64,000 nt of DNA, from the NCBI RefSeq assembly GCF_000744705.1, contig NZ_JQML01000001.1, forward strand, positions 6,024,017-6,088,016, in the 5' to 3' direction. This stretch comes from Streptacidiphilus albus JL83 (GTDB lineage Bacteria; Actinomycetota; Actinomycetes; Streptomycetales; Streptomycetaceae). Position numbers and translations under genes: made by a program. The notes below the pieces were generated by a model, which saw only the letters and a program-made list of their open reading frames with translations, did not search any database and was not told the DNA's origin. Numbering within the stretch: the first letter of the stretch is position 1; each line of letters begins with the position of its first letter. Shown here one piece after another: positions 62,829-64,000 of the stretch.

Positions 62829-62851
62829 GGCTATCCCAGGAGGAGAGCACT

Positions 62852-63091
62852 GTGACCGCTCCGATCGCCACGCCCGAGGACTATGTCGTGCTGCTGCGCG
62901 ACGCCACCGGTCTGGACCTGGACCTTCCCGCACTCGAGAGCGACTTCGACTCCCTTCCCGGCTGGGACTCGCTGCACCTGCTGAAACTGGTCTCGGCCCT
63001 GGAGCGGGCCACCGGGCAGCGGATCCCGGTGGGCAGGGTCCTGGAGGCCCGCAGCCTGGAGCAGATCCGCCGGGTGGCGGTCGGCGCATGA
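62852..63091 (+). CDS. discrete acyl carrier protein, paralogue of the FkbH partner
   Basis: 79 aa with GTG at 62852 after CAGGAGGAG. The phosphopantetheine site is GWDSLHLLKLV and the second half is TGQRIPVGRVLEARSLEQI, closely similar to the ACP at 45087. ATGA overlap with the E2-type acyltransferase suggests it carries the acyl unit on which that enzyme works. Two glyceryl-type ACPs in one cluster is unusual; one may carry a different C2-C3 unit. Confidence 0.88.
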   Translation: MTAPIATPEDYVVLLRDATGLDLDLPALESDFDSLPGWDSLHLLKLVSALERATGQRIPVGRVLEARSLEQIRRVAVGA

Positions 63092-63954
63092 CCGGGCCCC
63101 GGATCGTGCCGGTCCAGGGCCGCCGGCACACGGTCTACTTCCAGGAGTTCGCGGCCCGGCAGCGGGCGGTCTTCCTGGACACCGAGGTGGACATGGCGCG
63201 GGTGGAGGCCCACCGCGAGGCCGCCCGCGACGCCTCGGGCCGCACCTTCTCCCGGGTCAGCTACGTGCTGTTCGCGGTCGGCCGGGTGCTCGCCGAGTAC
63301 CCGGCCGCCAATGCGGTGATGGCCCCGGGCTGGCCCAGCCGCTGGCGCGCGCCGCGGGTCGCCCGCTACGACGGGGTCACCGCCAAACTGGCGCTGGACC
63401 GCGAACTGCAGGGCGAGCGCAGCGTGCTGTCGGCGCTGGTGCCCGGTGTCGAGCGGGCCGGCCTGGCCGAAATCCAGCAGCGGGTCGACCGCTACCGGGG
63501 CCCCGGCACCGACCAGCTGCCCGAGTTCGCCGGGGTGCGCAAGCTGGTCCGGCTGCCGGTGCCGCTGGGACGGCTGGCGTTCGGGCTGGCCATGCGCGAC
63601 CTCGCCCGCCGGGAGCAGGTCTTCGGCACCGTCTCGGTCAGCTCGCTCGGCCACGGCCAGGTGGACGGCTTCCACTCGGTCGGCGGCACCGCGCTCACCG
63701 TCAACCTCGGACGGGTCGTGGACCGTCCGGTGGTGCGGGACGGCGCGGTCGCCGTCGTCCCGGTCATGCGGCTGAACCTGGCCTTCGACCACCGTGTCGT
63801 GGACGGTGCCCTGGCTTCCGACGTGCTCGGCGCACTCAAGCAGCAACTGGAGGAATTCGATGACCGCAGCGGAGCGGAGCCGGTCGGTGCAGCCGTTCGG
63901 ACCGCTGATCAGGATCGCCGGCCGGGACGGGCCCTGGCACCGGATCGGCGCTGA
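63088..63954 (+). CDS. E2-type (2-oxoacid dehydrogenase) acyltransferase, Agg4-like
   Basis: 288 aa consisting only of the E2 catalytic fold, without lipoyl or peripheral-subunit domains. The active-site motif is FDHRVVDGA with His235 and Asp239; FGTVSVSSLG and the N-terminal RTFSRVSYVLFAVG are typical of the chloramphenicol-acetyltransferase-like core. Stand-alone E2 proteins in tetronate clusters acetylate the primary hydroxyl of the tetronate before elimination. Its last ~31 codons overlap the next gene by 95 nt, much more than the 4-nt overlaps elsewhere in this operon, so the C-terminal tail may be an artefact of an indel or the next start may lie further in. Confidence 0.85.
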   Translation: MTGPRIVPVQGRRHTVYFQEFAARQRAVFLDTEVDMARVEAHREAARDASGRTFSRVSYVLFAVGRVLAEYPAANAVMAPGWPSRWRAPRVARYDGVTAKLALDRELQGERSVLSALVPGVERAGLAEIQQRVDRYRGPGTDQLPEFAGVRKLVRLPVPLGRLAFGLAMRDLARREQVFGTVSVSSLGHGQVDGFHSVGGTALTVNLGRVVDRPVVRDGAVAVVPVMRLNLAFDHRVVDGALASDVLGALKQQLEEFDDRSGAEPVGAAVRTADQDRRPGRALAPDRR

Positions 63955-64000
63955 CCTGGCCGCGTACGGCACCGCGCTGGTCTACGCCCGCACCGGGGAC
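63860..64000 (+). CDS. unidentified gene, 3'-truncated by the window edge
   Basis: The ATG at 63860 follows CTGGAGGAATTCG, an excellent ribosome-binding site. The visible 47 codons read as a plausible protein (QPFGPLIRIAGRDGPWHRIGADL, then TALVYARTGD) with high-GC third positions and no stop to the edge. No family can be assigned from this piece. It belongs to the same operon as the acyltransferase, so it is probably another pathway gene, and the cluster continues beyond the window. Confidence 0.6.
   Translation, partial: MTAAERSRSVQPFGPLIRIAGRDGPWHRIGADLAAYGTALVYARTGD

Overview
The window is very GC-rich, with GC-saturated third codon positions. It carries AfsR-type SARP regulators, an AfsA-type butenolide synthase, DUF397 proteins, a sigma factor fused to a CAP domain, an Sfp-type phosphopantetheinyl transferase and a polyketide/lipid cluster. 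This points to a Streptomycetaceae-like actinomycete (Streptomyces, Kitasatospora or Streptacidiphilus type); the species cannot be read from the sequence. No rRNA, tRNA, CRISPR array or insertion sequence was seen.

Layout. (1) 0-15.6 kb is mixed chromosomal content: the 3' end of a JmjC/cupin oxygenase gene, a small secreted peptide, an AfsR-like SARP, a serine hydrolase, two tandem DUF397 genes, SURF1, a DUF4232 lipoprotein, a GH16 lipoprotein, a UvrA-like ABC protein, the sigma-CAP fusion and a secreted phospholipase D-like protein. (2) 15.7-27.7 kb is a phosphate-transporter-like (Pst-like) locus. It holds a free PstS-like protein behind a duplicated leader, a secreted unknown, a 900-residue membrane-tethered receptor-like protein, PstC- and PstA-like permeases, a second tethered PstS-like protein, a sortase-fold protein without catalytic residues, a PstB-like ATPase and a helix-turn-helix protein with repeats. 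(3) 27.7-36.0 kb is a regulatory island: TetR, SARP, AfsA homologue, DUF5519 protein, a second small secreted peptide and another SARP. (4) From 36.1 kb to the right edge is a biosynthetic gene cluster that runs out of the window.

Predicted pathway (inference from family knowledge). A fatty acyl-AMP ligase loads a fatty acid on the discrete ACP at 58.4 kb. Two ~590-residue acyl-CoA dehydrogenases, of the size and arrangement found beside such ligases in ramoplanin/enduracidin clusters, would desaturate it. A single KS-AT-ACP module with no reductive domains adds one malonyl unit. The FkbH-like enzyme and its ACP would make glyceryl-ACP. A KASIII-like protein, an E2-type acyltransferase and an alpha/beta hydrolase complete the tetronate-forming set known from agglomerin and RK-682 type pathways. 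The expected product is an unsaturated 3-acyl tetronate, tailored by a P450 with its own ferredoxin-reductase fusion, an FAD monooxygenase, a SRPBCC protein and two KASIII-like proteins with Ser in place of the catalytic Cys. Export would be by an MMPL protein and an MFS pump; the MFS gene is frameshifted in this sequence.

The strongest new signal is a repeated 28-bp element found 35-65 bp upstream of seven transcription units of this cluster. It has the form CAAGWG-N3-CTTWAGC-N10-AG, is oriented with transcription, and its first two AG dinucleotides are 11 bp apart. It probably defines the pathway regulon and may be a SARP target.
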